Assembly (NCBI GenBank): GCA_023974075.1 | Contig: JAMFTG010000680.1 | Location: 1 to 64,000, forward strand | Source of the DNA: Chaenocephalus aceratus | Taxonomy: Eukaryota; Chordata; Actinopteri; Perciformes; Channichthyidae | DNA: 64,000 bases | Direction of reading: 5' to 3' | In this document: positions 31,026 to 42,444 of the stretch, piece after piece | How the letters are laid out: each line of letters starts with the position of its first letter | Numbering within the stretch: position 1 is the first letter of the stretch | Notes under the pieces: generated by a model | Databases searched by the model: none | Seen by the model: the letters and a program-made list of their open reading frames with translations, nothing else | What the model was told of the DNA's origin: nothing | Program-made: the position numbers and the translations under genes

Positions 31026-32336
31026 AGTAGTAGTAGTAGAACCTTTATTTATCCAGGAAAATCAATTAAGAACAAATTCTTATTTACAATGATGACCTGA
31101 CAGGAGGCACAGGCTTCCTGAGGGGATGGGGTTTGGGAGGAAATAAAAAGACACACTCCGGGCACTACAGAACCCAGGAGACAACACAAACACATCGAGC
31201 AAAGATGACAGGCATAGCAGTTGAACATATAAAAACTCTAAAACAATATTGCTGTGGTTCAATCAGTCATTAAAATCAGCATCAGGCAAAGCAGCTGCAT
31301 GTGTGCACCAGGGTGTCTATCATAGTGACATTGAAGGTGCGGGGGGAGACAAAGGTTTTAATTTGTAATGTTTTTTGAACGGTATTCCAGCTATCTGCTG
31401 CCGCACACTGAAAGGCGGAGCGGCCAAAGGATGCATGGGCTTTAGGGATCTTTAGCAGGATGCTTGGAGCTGACCGGGTGTTGTGCGTTGGGGGTGTGCG
31501 GAGTTGCAGTAATTGTGTGAGGTAGAAGGGAGTGAGGCCTAGGAGTGTTTTGTAAACAAACATCAGCCAGTGGATGTTGCGTCTGGTCTCAAGAGAGGGC
31601 CAGTTAGCCAGAGAGTACAGGTCACAGTGGGGTGTCCTGTAGGGGGCATTGGTGGCGAAGCGGATGGCGGAGTGATACAGAATGTCTAAATGATCGAGAG
31701 CTCCTTTACACGCCGAGCGGTAGATGGTATCACCGTAGTCGAACAGAGGAAGGACAGTCATCTGGACCAGAGAGAGTTTAGCAGATGAAGTGAATGAGGA
31801 GCGATTCCTGTATAGAAGGCTGAGTCTAGCTTTGACCTTGGTCTGAATTTTGGAGAGATGTTCTTTGAATGACAGATTACTGTCAATCCAAAATCCAAGG
31901 TATTTATAAGATTTAACTATTTCGAGGTCCCGGCCATCGGCGGTCACAATAGTGCCAGTTTGGGAGGCACCACGGCGGCCAAACCACATGATCTTGGTTT
32001 TAGTGGTGTTCAGGACCAGGCCAAGGGCAGAGAGATGTGACTGGATTCTCTGAAAACTATCCTGAAGAGTTGTCAGGACAGTATCCGGGGAAGGGCCAGC
32101 AGTGTACAGAATCGTGTCATCAGCATCTAGGTGGATAGAGGAGTTGCCCACTGATTTCTCCATGTCATTTATATATATTGAGAATAGGATGGGTGCTAGA
32201 ATAGAGCCTTGTGGTACTCCCTTAGAGATGGATAGGGGCTGTGTCATCAGATTTTCAGATTTTCCACACTGGGTGCGCATGGACAGGTAGTTTTCAAACC
32301 AGGCTATCGATTGGTTAGTGACACCAAGTGACATGT
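31026..32336 (-). mobile_element. Rex1-like LINE, 5'-truncated
   Basis: The minus-strand 3' tail has CCTGGATAAATAAAGGTT and a (CTA)n repeat at 31026-31040. The element is cut at about 32336, just upstream of the RT palm. Part of the 3' UTR and the C-terminal half of the ORF remain. Confidence 0.8.
31282..32334 (-). pseudogene. Rex1-like reverse transcriptase, C-terminal half
   Basis: A 350-codon minus-strand open frame: ITQSIAWFENYLS-type start, SKGVPQGSILAPILFSIYIN, HLDADDTILYTAGPS, TKTKIMWFGRRG, SYKYLGFWIDSNLSFKEHL, YRSACKGALDHLDILYHSAI and a C-terminal WNTVQKTLQIKTF. The catalytic box reads DADD where the family has YADD, so the aromatic residue before the two Asp is lost. The frame is otherwise intact to its stop, but the 5' half of the element is absent, so it cannot work alone. 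Confidence 0.85.
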
Positions 32337-32556
32337 CATGTAATCTAATGTAATGCAGCTTTAGTATCTGGTTCCAGCCATTTGTTTTAGAACTTAAAAC
32401 AGTCTAATCCCTTAAACCAGTGGTTCATGTACCACTGGTGGTACGCCAGCTCCCGCTAGCGGTACGCGGAGGAATCTGACATATAGCAAGTAACATGTAA
32501 TGTAATGCATGACCAACACCCAGTGTGTGATTATTATCTCTCTTTCATTCATCTAG
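32337..32556. other. short hAT-like fragment
   Basis: CCAGTGGTTC (32417) followed by GTACCACTGGTGGTACGCC resembles the end of a fish hAT repeat. No gene. Confidence 0.35.
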
Positions 32557-32862
32557 GAAGAGTCCGAACCAGAGCTTGGAGGGTGTTGCCGTGGCCCTCC
32601 TTACTGTCACCAGTGACAATGGCACAAGTCAAGTGCAATATCAGCCTGTGACCATCTCTGTTGTCATCGAACATGACATTGTGGTCAGCCTCCCCAGACT
32701 TGCAGATGCATTCAATGTTTGGACTAATGTATGCACCTCAGCTATCCCAAAGGACTGACAAACACGTTCGAGTTCACTCAGAAGGTTTGACTTGGTCTGG
32801 AAGACGGTAAATTGTCGCCCAAGTTGCAGACCCTCAAGAATGACTTGCTGATGCATGTGTAG
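32557..32862 (+). pseudogene. SAMD3-like C-terminal exon relic
   Basis: After an acceptor (CATCTAG, 32550-32556) one frame reads GVAVALLTVTSDNG, VQYQPVTISVVIEHDIVV and LPRLADAF; after a frameshift near 32720 it reads LSYPKGLTNTFEF, an in-frame TGA, then LGLEDGKLSPKLQTLKNDLL. This order matches my memory of the C-terminal region of fish proteins annotated as sterile alpha motif domain-containing 3-like, a family with many copies. The function of that region is unknown to me. Frameshift and stop make this copy dead. Confidence 0.5.
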
Positions 32863-34018
32863 AAATGCATCTGAAACAGGTGTGGAGTGGGGCATCTTAA
32901 GGCGTGTTCCTTCAAAGTGATGTCCTTCTGAAATAAACACGTCTTCAGAAAGTGGCTGCAGGTTTCAGCCAGGTGCTCAAGCTGCTCAATGTTCCCTTGC
33001 ACATGTTGTATTAATCTAACATGTTTACTGGTTACCACTGTTCACATCAGAGTATCTTTGATTTATGACTGTTTGCACTTTAATAATACCAAATATTTCT
33101 GATTAACCCGGCATTAATCATGTGAATGTGTTTTAATGCGTTAGTTTGTTTGTTGTTTGTTTGTTGTTGTTGTTGCACTTTAACTCATCCAGATGAAGAT
33201 GTGATTCTTGTTAATGTAATTCATTTACATTTTAGAGTGTTACAGTTAAAGGGTCCAGACCGTCATTGTGATTTATCAAAGTCGTTGCTCTACTCAGGTT
33301 TTAACCAAAATGTGCCAGAAGTACAATTGCCTTTTTTTATGACTACTTATTTCACTGTCTTGTAAATGTTACCATGACAGCATGTTAAATATGAAAATAA
33401 GAAATGTAGTAAAACTGTTCAAGTTAGTCACACTCGATTCAATTGAGTCAATGTTTTTAAGTTTTAAGTTATGTGATTTGGAGTTGACTAAGTCAATGTG
33501 TTTGGTTTGGTTGAAATAATAAATATTGAGTTCTGTTAACTCACAAAAAAAGACTTTGAGTACTTATGTCTTTAAATTCTGGTAACTTAATCCATTAGTA
33601 GAGGTGAATTCAAATGTTTAAGTCACAGCACCTGAAATATTTGAGTTGACTTAATAAGCCATTTTAATGTTACTGTAATCAATAGGTACATGTAGCATTT
33701 AATCCTATTATTAAGTTTTGAGTTGATTAACTTAAAATACTTGAGGCAATCAGTTGCCCTAATTTTTTTTTGTTAAGTTTACGTATTGGGGCTTACAGTG
33801 TTGTTTGCCAGAAGTACAATGTCATTTGTCTCTCTTGTATTTATACCGCCAATCAGCTTGAGGTGCACACGACGCAAACTGGACTCGAATGTGGAAACTG
33901 TTGCTTTGCATTCAGCGCTTGTTTACATTACGGACGATCACACAGAAAATATGAATAGGCCAATCAAGCACTTATACATAAAAAGATTTTCAAATCAATA
34001 AATCAGTGCAAAGACTTA
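32863..34018. other. AT-rich gene-free stretch
   Basis: 33400-33780 repeats TTAAGTT/GAGTTGACTTA-type motifs as in a degraded fish MITE or long 3' UTR. A featureless GTTTGTTGTTTG simple repeat lies at 33148-33172. No gene. Confidence 0.4.
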
Positions 34019-34372
34019 TGTTGGGGCGCTGAGTGGTCTGAAACCCACCTCGGCTGCGCGTGTCCTTCGATGAGCTGGTCAAATTGTAAAAGAAGGACTT
34101 CAAAACGCCAGGATAAACAATAATCTGTTTAATGGTAAAAGAACAACACACTTTAAAGACGTACCCCTGCTCTGGTCCTAGTGCTGGGAGAGCTGACTAT
34201 CTTGACAGCAGGAGGAAAAAAGAGACGGGACACAAAGACACAACAGGGCAACATGTAATCTCAACGGGGGGAGTTGTGTCGGATGCTCCTCCCATAGGGG
34301 TCATCCATTGGGTGATACAAAAACGATGGCCTGTCTCAACGAATCAGCGCGAGGTGACCCGGAAACAAGAGT
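34019..34372 (-). mobile_element. solo LTR (family L1), 5'-truncated
   Basis: Read on the minus strand it matches 63010-63379 (shared blocks CTCGCGCTGATTCG, CTAGGACCAGAGCAGGGG-like, TTTTACCATTAAAC/ATTATTGTTTA-like) and ends CCCCAACA, a retroviral-type CA end. Its 5' side is lost at a hAT-like fragment beginning at 34373. No coding region is attached. Confidence 0.6.
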
Positions 34373-34560
34373 AGGGCTGCACGATATTGAAAAAAAACTG
34401 ACATCCGCGATTTCCCCCCCCCTGCCCCAAAGTCCCAGCGGGTACTTTACTTTTTTTTTCACGACACTGTGTCTCAGGGGATCGTAATATTTAAGAACCT
34501 ATTAATGTGTTATACCAGATTAACGGGAATAAGTCTCAGCTAACTGACGATACAAACCAT
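34373..34560. mobile_element. hAT-like fragment
   Basis: Starts TAGGGCTGCACGATATTG, a very common fish hAT-type terminus. Sequence at 34460-34545 is similar to 60105-60195 within the hAT element at 59.4-60.8 kb (CCTATTAATG, TTAACGGGAA..., CTCAGCTA). Confidence 0.5.
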
Positions 34561-35783
34561 TTTTACCAAAACAAAACACAAGTCTCATAAGAAGCATCTA
34601 AATGACCCCTGTGCCAAAAATGCTAACGGACTTTGGCACAGAACTCAAGATAAAAGTACCCTTATTACTCATCGTAGCTGCACTTACAAGATATCCGATT
34701 AAAGCTGAGGCTCCACAGATTATTTAGGTATATATCATTTAAGATACTTCACAATGGTGTGGCAAGTTAGTACTCATAACATGAAAGAATAACACACAGG
34801 TATAGTTGAGCAGTAATTATACAGCATATAGCCACTGCAATGAACACACATATATTAGTGATAACATAATTCAACACACTTCTTATATATCAGGCGACAT
34901 AAAGATGAATATACCAGAAAATACGCTGTATTAACGTTCTGCTGTAACACATTACTTTAACACTCACCTTCTTTTTGTCCACTATTAGGTTATGTGCATT
35001 CTTCTGCCGTCAGGAGGGCAACAATACACTCTTTGTGAAAAGCAAGTTTATAATTGTATCACGAAATGCAGCGAATAGCCAAGCCTCAGAACGTTTCCAT
35101 AGGGACACTTCATCACGTCATTAGAACGCCTTCAGGTCTTATGCGAGGAAAGCATAAAGACGGTCCATCTGCAAGGACGAGGGTCCTCAAAAGCATTTAC
35201 ATGATTTTCAATCTTTTCCTGCGGTCAGACGGTCAAGTCAATAAAATGTTTCCAGCATACAAAATACCAGGAGCTGCGGTTATTAAAACATGAAAGCAGC
35301 AACCTTATATATTGCACATGTCTTTTCAATAGGAGGACACATCTGGCCTCGACTCAATTATTATAACACGCAAGGTAAACGGTATGCAAGTCAAACTGGA
35401 GAAGTGGTCTCTTCCATGCCTTCTGTAGACAATCCAATATCTGCAATCTGCGTGGATGCATTTCAAGTGGACTTCACTTTGGCGTCTTCTCTTTCCTGAT
35501 ATACATATGTATGATGTATTACAACAAAGTAGGCAAAGTGAGTATTCTTACATTTAATAAAAAGGAGTTTCTCAACTGTATTGCTTTTGGCCACTAATTA
35601 CTACTGCCACTATTAATGATGTATAAACTAGATTTCCCCAAAAATATACATAAATATACACGACAGTGACATCTGGCGTCGTTTTGTAAGACATTTTTAC
35701 TTCGCGTAAAAAAAGCCTCCCCACGGGACTCCCGCGTGTGACGTACCATGGGGAGAGCGGCCCGGTCTAACCTATGAATAAAC
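34561..35783. other. gene-free stretch
   Basis: AT-rich. No recognised gene or repeat. Confidence 0.45.
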
Positions 35784-36440
35784 ATGGATCCCAATGCTAG
35801 TTTTTGACACAGAAGAGGTTGAACATGTATATTCGAATGCATATGACGGACCACAACCTTATCATGATGAGCCTGCTAGGCGTCCAAGAGGCCAGGAGCA
35901 GCCAAGGGTTAGAAGGAATAACGGCCATCGGAGAGACATGGAGCTGTGTGTGAGGAGAAACCAGAGGAGAGCTGGGCAGCTGTCTTGGTGAGTGAGCGGC
36001 GTTAGCTACAGTAATGTTAGCTAACCGTCACATCACAACATTGTAAAGTTAGCTATCATATATCAGGCTATAACTAAAGTAGCATTGATACTATAGTAAC
36101 GTTACTGGCAGGACTGTTGATACTGATCCATAACAGAAACCAATGCGCAAGTATCAGCCGTGTCTCGCGTTACCTAATGCAACTTCACACTACGTCTTAC
36201 GGTGCTGTACCGGAGGGGAGAGAGAGAGCAGGGAAGGGGGAGAGAGAGGGAGGAGCGAAGGGGGTGGATGCCTTCTGGGCCCTGGTGGAGCACCTCACCC
36301 TCAGACCAGACATAACATGCCTGACACTGCACCCAGGCTTTGAAGGCATGCCGTCTGGATCCCTTTGTGCTACCAGATCGCCTACATGAACTTCAGGCAG
36401 GAGCATGGCCCGCTCCAGGCCAGCAGACCATGAGTATGTT
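35784..36440 (+). pseudogene. P2X7-C-domain-like gene relic
   Basis: Possible exon 1 runs from ATG 35784 (MDPNASF, then a frameshift) through DTEEVEHVYSNAYDG and an Arg-rich stretch ending GQLSW at a donor (TCTTG|GTGAGTG, 35987). A later part at 36263-36420 reads ITCLTLHPGFEGM and, after a frameshift, YQIAYMNFRQEHGP. The HPGF...AY.N.RQ..G pattern is that of the cytoplasmic C-terminal domain of P2X7 receptors, which occurs alone in many fish multi-copy proteins. The Cys-rich middle is not visible. Identification is from memory of the motif. Confidence 0.45.
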
Positions 36441-36765
36441 TAGATTACAATTAAAAAGATAAATACTATTAAAGCCTAGTGGCCCAAGATAATAATTGAC
36501 GCCGAGGTGTTTAGCAGGTTTCAAAACCCAGAACCTGTAGATTTTTAATTATACTGCATCTTTTATGTGAAGTTGAATGGGGTTTAATAATAATTGCAAA
36601 TAGTACAGCTATGAAGTATATGTAGATAATATCAAAACTCAATTGACTAATTTGTCTGTTTCTCCATTACAATGTTACCATAATCACCACCTATATTTGA
36701 TATAACTAATGCTGTTATATATTGTGATTTTAAGGGAGTCTATTACCATCTGGCCGGGGACACAA
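36441..36765. other. gene-free stretch
   Basis: AT-rich, nothing recognised. Confidence 0.45.
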
Positions 36766-36890
36766 GCTGGACATTTTATTTATGTAGCCCGATATCACAA
36801 ATCACAATTTAAACTCTTGGGCTTTACAATCTGTACAACGTACAGAGAAGGGAAAACTCCCCAAAAAACCTTTAAACCTCTTAAGGACGA
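36766..36890 (-). mobile_element. LINE/SINE-type 3' tail
   Basis: CATTTTATTTATGTAGCCCG, ATATCACAAATCACAATTT, GGGCTTTACAATCTGTACAA and GAAAACTCCCC form a conserved tail seen in a high-copy repeat of spiny-rayed fishes. Only the tail is present; no coding part. Confidence 0.5.
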
Positions 36891-37183
36891 CAGTGTATAT
36901 AGGTATAGTATCATCACTGAGCGATCCGAACCCGCGACAGGGGAAGCAAACACAGACAATCACAACACGTACCTTTACGGAGCTTCTAGGGGAGATGTCT
37001 CACCGTATCAATCTGATCAAAAGACGTGTTCAATGGCATTAAAACGAGAAAAAAACGCCGCTGAATCGGTTGATCCATAGGTTGATATGTTTCTGTGGCT
37101 TTGAAAACAATTATTTATAATCCATAATTCCATTTTTATGTAAAAGTCAGAGGAGCACAAATGTTAGGCTGCTAATGGCCTTC
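36891..37183. other. no recognised feature
   Basis: Nothing seen apart from short frames. Confidence 0.4.
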
Positions 37184-37941
37184 TGTTAGAAATTAAAAAT
37201 CTAACATGTTTTGATGGCATAAAGCACCTTAAACATACCGTCAGTTTAAATGCTGTTTTATACTGAAAAACCAGAAGTTCTTGTGCACAACCAGTTGTTA
37301 AGCTTTTTATTCTGAAAATCCTTCATCTCCGGTTAGCATGAGGCTAAAATACCATTTACTATAGAGGTGAATTAGCAGCGGATGATGTTGCACAGCGAAA
37401 CCTACTGATTTCAACACTACAACTAGAGACGTTGAGATATTATTATTGTTGAATATTAAATGAAGGTACAGTTTATTTGAATACGTTATTGTTTACAGTA
37501 CAGATGTGGGTAGCATGAGACAACATCCGGAACGACCGGAAACCAAACTGCCATGAAGTATTTCCTGTATTTTCTGGAGTATTGATTACAGCGTTTAAAA
37601 TGTATTAAATGAAAAGTCATGAAAGAGTTAAGGAGGAGAAAAGGCGTGTTAGATATATTGGATGTACAATGTCTGAATCCTCTGATATGCGCAACAACGG
37701 ACATTAAATACGTGGAGGCCGGCCCACAGGGAGGAGCCAGCAGAGGATATATAAACAGCTGGACCTGAGGGGTTCGGTCTCTTTTCCCCGCTGAGCCAGA
37801 GGACAGCTGCTTTTCTGTCTGATCATTCTCCCGTTTGTAACATTGCCATATTTTTAATTAAAGTACCCATTTGAACTTTCACAGAGACTCAATTGGTCTC
37901 CTTTTTTAAAGCTTCTCTCCGGGACGCGAGAACAACCAACA
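37184..37941 (+). mobile_element. LTR (family L2-LTR), plus copy
   Basis: Starts TGTTAGAAATTAAAAATC and ends GACGCGAGAACAACCAACA; 758 bp. It matches the reverse complement of 60996-61727 over its whole length. GGATATATAAACAGC near 37748 is a TATA-box candidate, and TTAATTAAAGTACCC near 37855 lies where a polyadenylation signal would be. No internal retroelement sequence follows, so this is a solo LTR. Confidence 0.75.
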
Positions 37942-38022
37942 CAGATAACACTTCCGGTGTTGCCCACGCGTCACTCTCACTCCTTATTTGTTCATGTGTT
38001 GGTGTGTGTAGAACTTCCCCTC

Positions 38023-38718
38023 GATTCCATTGGCTCTAGCGGTTATAAAGAGATTCCATTGGCTCTAGCGTTATAAAGAGATTCCATTGGCTCTAGAGTT
38101 ATAAATAGATTCCATTGGCTCTAGCGGTTATAAAGAGATTCCATTGGCTCTAGCGGTTATAAGAGATTCCATTGGCTCTAGGGTTATAAAGAGATTCCAT
38201 TGGCTCTAGGTTATAAAGAGATTCCATTGGCTCTAGCGGTTATAAAGAGATTCCATTGGCTCTAGCGGTTTATAAAGAGATTCCATTGGCTCTAGCGGTT
38301 ATAAAGAGATTCCATTGGCTCTAGGGTTATAAAGAGATTCCATTGGCTCTAGAGGTTATAAAGAGATTCCATTGGCTCTAGCCGTTATAAAGAGATTCCA
38401 TTGGCTCTAGCGGTATAAAGAGATTCCATTGGCTCTAGAGGTTATAAAGAGATTCCATTGGCTCTAGGGTTATAAAGACATTCCATTGGCTCTAGCGGTT
38501 ATAAAGAGATTCCATTGGCTCTAGGGTTATAAAGAGATTCCATTGGCTCTAGGGTTATAAAGAGATTCCATTGGCTCTAGAGTTATAAAGACATTCCATT
38601 GGCTCTAGCGGTTATAAAGAGATTCCATTGGCTCTAGCCGTTATAAAGAGATTCCATTGGCTCTAGCCGTTATAAAGAGATTCCATTGGCTCTAGCCGTT
38701 ATAAAGAGATTCCATTGG
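38023..38718. repeat. 27-30-bp minisatellite, about 24 units
   Basis: Unit GATTCCATTGGCTCTAG plus (C)GGTTATAAAGA with small length changes. Each unit has CCATTGG (an inverted CCAAT) and TATAAA. The unit matches a single-copy stretch at one end of repeat family R1 (1560-1620 on the minus strand). The array runs straight into a partial R1 copy at 38719. Confidence 0.95.
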
Positions 38719-38830
38719 TCAAAATCCAGCAAGGGGGCCAGAGATAAGGAAAATCCACCCAAATGACCCCAGAAGAGGGTTTTTTTGCTAAACGTCTCTA
38801 AAAAGCTGTATTCTAACATATGGCAGATAT
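38719..38830 (+). repeat. dispersed repeat family R1, partial copy 3
   Basis: AAGGGGGCCAGAGATAAGG and CACCCAAATGACCCCAGAAG, then TCTCTAAAAAG match 46150-46230. It ends after about 110 bp. Confidence 0.7.
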
Positions 38831-38878
38831 ATGCTCACGTTGGTGTTAACATTTAAAAAACAAAACTGATTTCATATG

Positions 38879-39391
38879 TGTTACGTGCTCCCCTCCCCGT
38901 CTTCTTCCCTCTCCCTATTGAGCAGGTGCACCTAATCTGCCCCGGCTCCGCCTCTGCCCAGGTGTTCCCAATTCCACTCAATCACGGGAATAAAAGAAAA
39001 GCTGGAGGAGAAGGATGTCTCGCCCTTTCTGACGCTGGAAGCACTCTTCTGTGGTTGGGCTTGAGCCATACTGTGTCTTGTGAATTCTTTTTAGCCTGGA
39101 GAACCTGGTAGTCCAGTTTTCACGCTTTCTTTATTTCCTTAGGGCATACGCCTGACTTTCAGTTAGGGGAGCTCTGGGTCTTACGGCCCATGGTGCGGCT
39201 GGCTCCCTCCATCCTTTCGTTCTGTGTGGCCAGTCCTCCAGACCTTTTTCATCTCTAGTTTGGATTGTTCTAAGAAGACCGTTCAATTAAAGTAAATGGT
39301 CGATACTAAGTATACTGGTTGTTGCGTGTATTTTCATGTTGCGGGTCTCAGCGCGAGCCACGACAGCTGTGTAGGAGCTGTGGCCGTAACA
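38879..39391. mobile_element. solo LTR, gypsy-like
   Basis: A 513-bp block beginning TGTTACG and ending CGTAACA, perfect 7-bp inverted termini with TG/CA ends. GGAATAAAAGAAAAGC near 38986 may be a TATA region. Flanks CATAT and CATAC hint at a target duplication. It has no coding part. Fish gypsy LTRs often begin TGT(T/C)ACG; the class call is from that. Confidence 0.6.
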
Positions 39392-41190
39392 ACATACACC
39401 TACCTTCCCTTGAAAACGTATCGGGCACTCCCGTTGCCCAGGGGCCATTGAGGCAAACTTATATCCAGTTGTATTCAGCAACGTGGCACCTCTTCACGAA
39501 TGTGTGTGAATTCTGACGGGCTTATATGTAAAATAAGCGATGATTATATATTTGTTTAATGTTCAGTTCTGACATGCCTCAGATCCACAGCAAGGTCAAC
39601 CGTTTAGCTTGTAGCCTTTGATAGAATTATTAGCCTTTGTATGTAGCATCCTTACAAGCATTGATGGCCAGAGGCTGATGTACTTCTATGTTACGCCCCT
39701 GCCCCTAGAACAACAATTATCAATTAGTATTTTAAATAAACTACAATTTTACTGACAGTGTTCTTAAAGTTGTTCAACACACATCACTACAGTCGCCATC
39801 TCTTACTCAATAACTAACAATAAACCTTCATGTATTAAGTAACTTCACCCATGCTCCAGTTAGACATGGTATCTCCCAAGTCAGCACACCTGCGCTGACT
39901 TGTGAACCCTCTATGAAAGCCGCTCTACTCAGTTGCTCTGCTTTAGACCCAGACTGTGAAGGAGATGAACATCAGGTTATGATGAAACACCTAAGGTGGG
40001 GGAGGTCATTCACTTCAGAAACACTTGTTATATCCCATGGATGCTCTTAACGTCCCGATAGCAATGAATATCTGAAGTGCTTTGAAGCCGTGGCGCTGTA
40101 GAAAAGCTCGACCAATCATCTGAGCCGGCTGAAGTAGCTGGACGGCCTGTCTGCCTGTCAGCCTTCCATCGGGGCACACACTGATCTCTGCCCTCATTGG
40201 TCATGAGCGCGTTCGTGTGTGTTGGGGGAGGGGCTCTGTGAGGAAGGGGCAGATTTTTTCATCTGCGTACTTTCAAATTCTAGCACTCAAGCTGGTTTCT
40301 CCATTATTACCCACCGCCGGTCATTATCGGCCGATACTCACTCTTAGTAGTTTGATCCGTGCTCTCTATAAAGGCCGATCAGGAGAGCTGGGTCTGATCG
40401 ATATGGACACACGTGTTACAGGCTTGACCTGTCACTTTAAGAGTAGCAGCCGCAAGGGGTTGTGGTTTTTGGAGTGTGTGTGTAAAATGTGATGGCCAAG
40501 GCGAAGTGCGGAGTTATGAAGAGAGAGACGAAAGAGAAAGTGGTCAGAACGGGAAGAGTAACTGTCTGGGTGTAGCCTAGGCAACACAGAGTCAATGTAA
40601 CTGATTAGTCTGAAGAAACGTGAATACACGGAGGTTCTTCCCACGGCACCCGAACGCCCCGTTTGCATCCCTTTTCCCTTCGAAATGTCTGGGCAGCTGG
40701 TTACCGGCTGACAACGAGCCACGTCAGAAACCCCGGTGTGTAACCGAAGCTACGGTTTTCGTTAGTAAAAAGGTAACAAACGCGAGTGAAGTGTAACCGG
40801 ACGAGAGAGAGATCAGACCAGCTGCTGAGTCTGACGGAGACAGCAGCTCTGCATGATCGCCTGAAGCCCCGCCCTCTGTTTAGCGAGCTGACCGGACAGC
40901 AGGAAATGCGTATATGAAGTGTCACGAACGCAAGAACTCAACGTACCTGCTTACGGGAACATACGGGAGCTTCACGAAACTCAGACAAATAAGCTCCTCC
41001 CACACCTATATATAAAGGAGTGCAGAAGCCCTTTTCGGCTCACTCAGCCCTGATGCATGGCAGCGAAGGCATCTCTCCTGCTGACTCGTCTCTGATATCC
41101 TCCTGAATGCTGAAAGCGTACACGCACAGCTACATGCTCCTATGATACACACTGATTTGATCACCTTGCAGGGCGATCCTGGGGGAGATT
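39392..41190. other. gene-free, possible LTR-like promoter
   Basis: No gene recognised in 1.8 kb. CACACCTATATATAAAGGAG (41001-41020) is a strong TATA-box candidate, and 40738-41180 has an LTR-like look (TGTAACCG start), but no second copy is present. Confidence 0.35.
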
Positions 41191-41420
41191 TTATTTAACC
41201 AGGATATGTCTCATTGAGATTACACATCTCTTTTTCAAGAGAGTGGACTGAATACTTGTTGAGTGATCCTGTCTGAAGTCCCCAGGACATAATGCTCATC
41301 TTTCTGCTATTTGTAATGAGCGTTAAAAACATTTCTTCATGAGGACTGATATTGTTGGAAAGAGTATTTTCAGAGGATGTGTGAACATGAGAAGGGCCTG
41401 GATAGCTGGTCAAAACTATC
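41191..41420 (-). mobile_element. LINE 3' tail
   Basis: TTTTATTTAACCAGGATATG then CTCATTGAGATT and CTCTTTTTCAAGAGAG, read on the minus strand, form the CTCTTG...AATCTCAATGAG...CCTGGTTAAATAAAA ending of fish Rex1/L2-type LINEs. No coding part. Confidence 0.6.
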
Positions 41421-42289
41421 CTTCAGCAGTGACACACCCCGTCCCTGTGTTGGCCTCTGATGACCTGTTCTCTTTTGAAATATGATTACATCACTGTGCC
41501 GTTATTAAGACATTCTCCTTGTCTATAATATTATCATCGTTCCTTCAACCGGATACTGCAGTGCTTCAATGCAAATGTGTTTGAGCATACGAGTGCCTTT
41601 ACAACAAATCACTTCCGAGAGTTGTGGTTGCTCCAATGACCATGAGACCGTTTAGTAAGGCAGCGAGCCTCTCGGACGGTTTTCCGTTTACTGGGTTAAT
41701 AGAGAAAAACAAATGTTCCGTAGGTATACTGCTTTAATTGTGACGTGACACTTGAAGCAGCTGCTGTACAGACGGCTGGGTGCAGTGTTTTGTGTTATAG
41801 GCTGTGTATCACTCATCATGTAATATGTCACTATATTAAGTAGCCTATACCTTTTAAAAAAGTACATGTTTACTTAAATAAAACTGCAGTTCAAACATAC
41901 ATAAGGGCTATATAATACATTAAGTGTGAAGTAATGTACCAAAGAAGACAATCACACATGTTGATTTGTATCCTTAAGTCATTGCTAGGTGAGCTGCCCT
42001 GATATATCTCCAGACTTCTGTCCTTTTATACTTGCTTTTTTAATACCAGACGAGCAGCCAATGGGATGCTTTTAAATGTTCCTTTGATGCAGTCAGAGCT
42101 CGGTAAAGCCTGCATTCTCCCCACTATGCTCCTTTCTATGGAATACGCTGCAAGTCAAACTTTGTCTCGAGGCACTTCCTGCTGTACATGCTTTTACAGG
42201 TATGCTACGGTTAGCCCTTCATGAGACATGTAGCTGTACCTGATGCTGTTGCTGATGTGAGTATGCTTCTTGCCACTGCACAAATGGCC
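41421..42289. other. gene-free stretch
   Basis: Nothing recognised. Confidence 0.45.
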
Positions 42290-42444
42290 TTCTGGATTTA
42301 TATTTGAATTGTATGTTTTTTTTGTTTAATGCCTTTGTTTTATGTTGAAACTTGTTGTGTGCCGTGTTGGTCAGGACTCCCTGAAGAAGAGATCTTGTAT
42401 CTCAATGGGACATTCCTGGATAAATAAATAAAATAAAATAAAAA
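42290..42444 (+). mobile_element. LINE 3' tail with (AAAAT)n end
   Basis: GAAGAAGAGATCTTGTATCT, CAATGGGACATTCCTGG then ATAAATAAATAAAATAAAAT: the plus-strand equivalent of the LINE endings at 15600 and 41191. It is a heavily 5'-truncated insertion. Confidence 0.7.
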
